NCBI RefSeq assembly: GCF_008275125.1 | Contig: NZ_CP043473.1 | Span: 2,418,001-2,482,000, forward strand | DNA: 64,000 nt | Origin: Chromobacterium paludis | GTDB taxonomy: Bacteria > Pseudomonadota > Gammaproteobacteria > Burkholderiales > Chromobacteriaceae | Reading direction: 5' to 3' | Shown here: in pieces, positions 61,381 through 64,000 of the stretch | How positions within the stretch are numbered: the stretch's first letter is position 1 | How the letters are laid out: each line of letters opens with the position of its first letter | Program-made: the position numbers and the translations under genes | Notes under the pieces: model-generated | Seen by the model: the letters and a program-made list of their open reading frames with translations, nothing else | Databases searched by the model: none | What the model was told of the DNA's origin: nothing

Positions 61381-62589
61381 ATGTCCAAGACCACGCCCAT
61401 CATCCAGTCGCTGCTCGATACCGACTTATATAAGTTCACCATGCTGCAAGTGGTGCTGCACCAGTTTCCGGCCGCGCACGGCGAGTACGAGTTCCGTTGC
61501 CGCAACCACCCGGATACGCCGCTGTCGCAGCTGAAGACGCAAGTCGAACAGCAACTGGACCTGCTATGCCAGCTGCGCTTCCAGCAGGATGAGCTGGACT
61601 ACCTGCGCGGCCTGCGCTTCATCAAGAGCGACTTCGTCGACTACCTGGAACTATTCCACCTGCAGCGCCGCTTCATCACCGTAACGGAAGAGGGAGAACA
61701 ACTGGCCATCCGCATCAAGGGTCCGATGGTCCAGGCCATGTTCTTCGAAATCTTCGTGCTGGCCATCGTCAACGAACTGTACTTCCAGCCGCTGGACAAC
61801 GAGGCCGTGCGCCAGGAAGGGCGTCGCCGGCTGGAGGCGAAGATAGACACGCTGGAACGCTTCCAGCGCGAAGAAGCCGCCAGCCAGCGCTTTCCGCTAC
61901 TGATAGCGGACTTCGGCACCCGCCGCCGCTTCAGCCGCGACTGGCAGGCCCATGTGGTGCAAAGGCTGAACCACGCCCTGCCGCAAATCTTCCGCGGCAC
62001 CAGCAATGTGGACCTGGCGCGCAAGCTGGGCATCACCCCCATCGGCACCATGGCGCATGAATTCTTCCAAGCCTTCCAGGCGCTGGGGGTCCGGCTGCGC
62101 GACTTCCAGACCGCGGCGCTGGAATCGTGGGTGCAGGAATACCGCGGCGACCTCGGCATCGCGCTGACCGACGTGGTCGGCATGGATGCCTTCCTCGCCG
62201 ACTTCGACCTCTACTTCGCCAAGCTGTTCGACGGCCTGCGCCACGACAGCGGCGATCCTTATATATGGGGCGACAAAGCCATCGCCCATTACCGCAAGCT
62301 GCGCATCGACCCGGCCAGCAAGATGCTGACTTTCAGCGACGGACTCAGCGTGGACAACGCGCTGGAACTGCAGCGCCATTTCAGTCCGCACATCCAGGTC
62401 AGTTTCGGCATCGGCACCCACTTTACTAATGATATGGGGCTGGAGCCGCTGCAGATCGTGCTGAAGCTGGTCAGCTGCAACGGCCAGCCGGTGGCCAAGC
62501 TATCGGACAGCCCCGGCAAGATCATGTGCAGCGACGAAACCTTTCTCGCCTACCTGCGCCAGGTCTTCAAGATTCCGCAGCCGGGCTAA
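61381..62589 (+). CDS. pncB: Nicotinate phosphoribosyltransferase
   Basis: The 402-residue enzyme has [50 protein letters not shown] (the phosphorylated His region) and [23 protein letters not shown]. It feeds nicotinate into NAD by the Preiss-Handler route. ATG at 61381 gives the family start. Its last 23 bases overlap the convergent DUF2520 gene. Confidence 0.96.
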   Translation: MSKTTPIIQSLLDTDLYKFTMLQVVLHQFPAAHGEYEFRCRNHPDTPLSQLKTQVEQQLDLLCQLRFQQDELDYLRGLRFIKSDFVDYLELFHLQRRFITVTEEGEQLAIRIKGPMVQAMFFEIFVLAIVNELYFQPLDNEAVRQEGRRRLEAKIDTLERFQREEAASQRFPLLIADFGTRRRFSRDWQAHVVQRLNHALPQIFRGTSNVDLARKLGITPIGTMAHEFFQAFQALGVRLRDFQTAALESWVQEYRGDLGIALTDVVGMDAFLADFDLYFAKLFDGLRHDSGDPYIWGDKAIAHYRKLRIDPASKMLTFSDGLSVDNALELQRHFSPHIQVSFGIGTHFTNDMGLEPLQIVLKLVSCNGQPVAKLSDSPGKIMCSDETFLAYLRQVFKIPQPG

Positions 62590-63445
62590 ACCCCGTCAAC
62601 GCGGCGCGCACCCGCTCGCGCGCCGACTCGGCCAACCGCTCGCCGGCCAAGGCCAGCGTCTGCAAACCCATGGCCCGATACGCCGCCGCCGCGCCGGCAT
62701 CGGGCAACACCGCCAGGTGCCCCATCACGGTCTCGACATCGCCGCGCAAGATCGGGCCAGTCAACGCCTGATACGGCCCCAATGCCAGCGCATTGTCCAG
62801 CGTTTGCCGCATCAAGCCGCCCAGCAAATCGCCCAGCAACGCCGATGGCACGCCAGCCTGCCGCTCCAAGCCTTCAGCCATGGCCGTCAGCGCCACCAGA
62901 TAATTGGAAGCGACGGACAGGCCGGCGTGATAAGCCGCTTTGCCGCCCGGCGCCAAACGGAACGGCCGCCCGCCCAGCAGGGCAACCAAGCCCTCCAAGC
63001 ACTCGCAAGCCTCCCCATCGCCTTCCAGCGCGCACAGCGTGCCGGCAAAAGTCTCCACCGCGCGCTGCGGATCAGCGAAGGAAAACGCCGGGTGCAGGCT
63101 GGCGATGCCCACGCCCTGCTCAGCCAACGGCGCCAGCAAGGAAGACTCGCACGCGCCGCTGGCATGAAACACCACGCTGCCGGCAGGCACCACCCGCCAT
63201 TCAGCCAAGGCGCGCGCGCAGTCGGCTATCGCGCCATCCGGCACGGACAGCAAGTAGATCTGCGCCGGCGCCAGCACGCGCCAATCCGTCACCACCCGGC
63301 CGCCACCGATAAAGTCCCGCGCTGCCTCCGCGCGCCCGGCATCCCGCCCCGCCACATCCACGATGCGGCAGCGCCCGGAAGCACGGGCCAAGCGGGCCAA
63401 GACCCTTCCCAACCTGCCCGCGCCCAACACGCTCATCTCAATCAT
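62567..63445 (-). CDS. Rossmann-like and DUF2520 domain oxidoreductase-like protein
   Basis: The 292-residue protein has an N-terminal Rossmann fold ([21 protein letters not shown]) and [33 protein letters not shown]. The C-terminal helical DUF2520 domain contains [20 protein letters not shown]. It resembles ketopantoate reductase-type dehydrogenases, but substrate is unknown. ATG at 63445 has GGAGG 6 nt before it; a GTG at 63451 is less likely. Confidence 0.85.
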   Translation of the reverse strand: MIEMSVLGAGRLGRVLARLARASGRCRIVDVAGRDAGRAEAARDFIGGGRVVTDWRVLAPAQIYLLSVPDGAIADCARALAEWRVVPAGSVVFHASGACESSLLAPLAEQGVGIASLHPAFSFADPQRAVETFAGTLCALEGDGEACECLEGLVALLGGRPFRLAPGGKAAYHAGLSVASNYLVALTAMAEGLERQAGVPSALLGDLLGGLMRQTLDNALALGPYQALTGPILRGDVETVMGHLAVLPDAGAAAAYRAMGLQTLALAGERLAESARERVRAALTGFSPAAES

Positions 63446-63587
63446 CCCCACCTCCCCGCGCCAATCCCATCTCCCATGACAACATTACAACAGTTCCACA
63501 TCGAGACACCCGCATCAGCACAATCAAACAATCCATTTAAAAACAAAAGGTTATAAATATTTTCTTCACAAAAACCAGATAAATCCA

Positions 63588-63599
63588 GAGCATTTGCTC
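63588..63599 (+). promoter_or_regulatory. Palindrome GAGCATTTGCTC just before the sRNA promoter
   Basis: A 12-bp near-palindrome (GAGCA-TT-TGCTC) ends 3 bp before the -35 box. The core AGCATTTGCTCA recurs once more at 63961-63972. Possible regulator site. Confidence 0.4.
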
Positions 63600-63601
63600 A
63601 A

Positions 63602-63630
63602 TTTACATAGTTCATGCTTTCTATTAGAAT
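63602..63630 (+). promoter_or_regulatory. Sigma-70 promoter of a candidate small RNA
   Basis: TTTACA-N17-TAGAAT has both boxes at 5 of 6 matches and optimal spacing. Transcription should start near 63637, and no start codon with a good ribosome site follows. Confidence 0.65.
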
Positions 63631-63636
63631 GTTCGG

Positions 63637-63730
63637 AAGCGAATTCAAGTAGATGCAATCCGCAACCGCCTGGATTCACTTCAAGTCACGTTGATTTTTA
63701 AGCCCGCTCGACAAAGCGGGCTTTTTTTTT
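63637..63730 (+). ncRNA. Candidate intergenic small RNA
   Basis: About 94 nt lie between a near-consensus promoter and a strong intrinsic terminator. The transcript could fold with AATCC pairing to GGATT, extended by AAGT/ACTT, before the terminator hairpin. A short frame (63691-63897) in this area crosses the terminator and has no ribosome site, so it was not accepted. Function unknown. Confidence 0.5.
63701..63730 (+). terminator. Intrinsic terminator of the candidate small RNA
   Basis: An 8-bp stem AGCCCGCT/AGCGGGCT with a CGACAA loop is followed by eight or more T's. Confidence 0.92.
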
Positions 63731-64000
63731 CGCCAACTGCCCACCAACCATCCGCCAACAAGCCCGTCATTACTGAATATAAGTCTTTGATGTATTTTTG
63801 CAACAGCAGGCACCACCCGTTGGATGCTCAATACAAACCAAGACAATTCAATAGCTTACCACGACATAAAATGAAAATTGTAGCGGCAAAAATGTGACAA
63901 TAGTTGCTCATCAGCAACAGTTTTAGCCGCCCTTAGTTGCATTTCCACAACCCAGCCAATAGCATTTGCTCACATTCCTAAACCTAAATAAGGATGACTT
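63731..64000. other. AT-rich intergenic region with no supported gene
   Basis: This stretch has much lower GC than the rest, with several TTG/CTCA and GTTGC words, a small hairpin GTTGCT-CATC-AGCAAC at 63903-63918, and the second AGCATTTGCTCA at 63961-63972. It ends in TAAGGATGACTT, which could be a ribosome site and start, but the spacing is too short to be sure. Likely the upstream control region of the next gene. Confidence 0.5.

Noticed and set aside
63691..63897. 68-residue ORF in the right-hand AT-rich region
   Set aside because: It runs through the intrinsic terminator, lacks a ribosome site and shows no family features.
1..64000. CRISPR arrays, tRNA or rRNA genes, prophage
   Set aside because: No regularly spaced repeats, no clover-leaf sequences and no phage structural genes were seen by eye; a scan with dedicated tools could still find weak cases.

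Overview
The window is a GC-rich chromosome segment (roughly 63-65% GC by eye) with densely packed, mostly housekeeping genes. Gene content suggests a betaproteobacterium of the order Neisseriales, most likely Chromobacterium or a close relative. The clues are a minCDE-oxyR operon (an order known from Neisseria), a yceD-rpmF-plsX-fabHDG-acpP-fabF lipid operon, a four-subunit frdABCD operon, a phasin, a single-gene delta-9-type desaturase and a large chemosensory repertoire. No tRNA, rRNA, CRISPR array or prophage was seen.

Layout. 1-3.0 kb: the 3' end of an unknown gene, a DUF475 membrane protein, and two tandem cysteine-free Gly/Ser/Gln-rich paralogues on the minus strand. 3.1-6.4 kb: frdABCD, with every junction a 4-nt ATGA overlap and an FNR-like site upstream. 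6.6-9.4 kb: coq7, ppa, an unknown gene and a phasin. 9.8-12.6 kb: minCDE-oxyR. 12.7-16.6 kb: a VOC protein, then a phosphorelay set (hybrid kinase, CheY-like regulator, FixJ-like regulator, Hpt). 16.8-24.0 kb: a minus-strand chemosensory cluster (poly-HAMP receptor, CheW, CheY, STAS protein, CheA, a truncated response regulator) and a second receptor. 24.3-29.6 kb: two paralogous M3 peptidases flanking a PNPOx-like protein and an exonuclease.

29.7-35.8 kb: a secreted protein, a MarR regulator, greB, a NUDIX hydrolase, rluB, scpB, a GNAT acetyltransferase and miaA. 35.8-37.1 kb: a secreted papain-like peptidase with an unknown exported partner. 37.4-44.2 kb: a small secreted protein, RidA, a desaturase, a YdgA-like protein, bacterioferritin and Bfd, a NudJ-like hydrolase, a transglutaminase-like protein and mnmA. 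44.2-45.6 kb: an IS1111-type (IS110 family) insertion sequence. Removing it rebuilds a perfect intrinsic terminator between mnmA and an MFS gene. 45.6-53.4 kb: an MFS transporter with a divergent LysR regulator, an SDR, tyrA, a DUF4936 protein, a dicarboxylate/cation symporter and pabB-pabC. 53.5-60.0 kb: the fatty-acid/ribosomal operon. 60.1-63.4 kb: maf, an RsmI-like methyltransferase, pncB and a DUF2520 protein. The last 0.55 kb is AT-rich and holds a candidate small RNA with a good promoter and terminator.

The items most worth a second look are the IS1111 insertion into a terminator and its possible guide RNA, the exported peptidase/partner pair, the harpin-like tandem paralogues, the poly-HAMP receptor, the response-regulator remnant downstream of cheA, and the candidate sRNA near the right end. 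All functional calls are from reading translated sequence; no database search was run.
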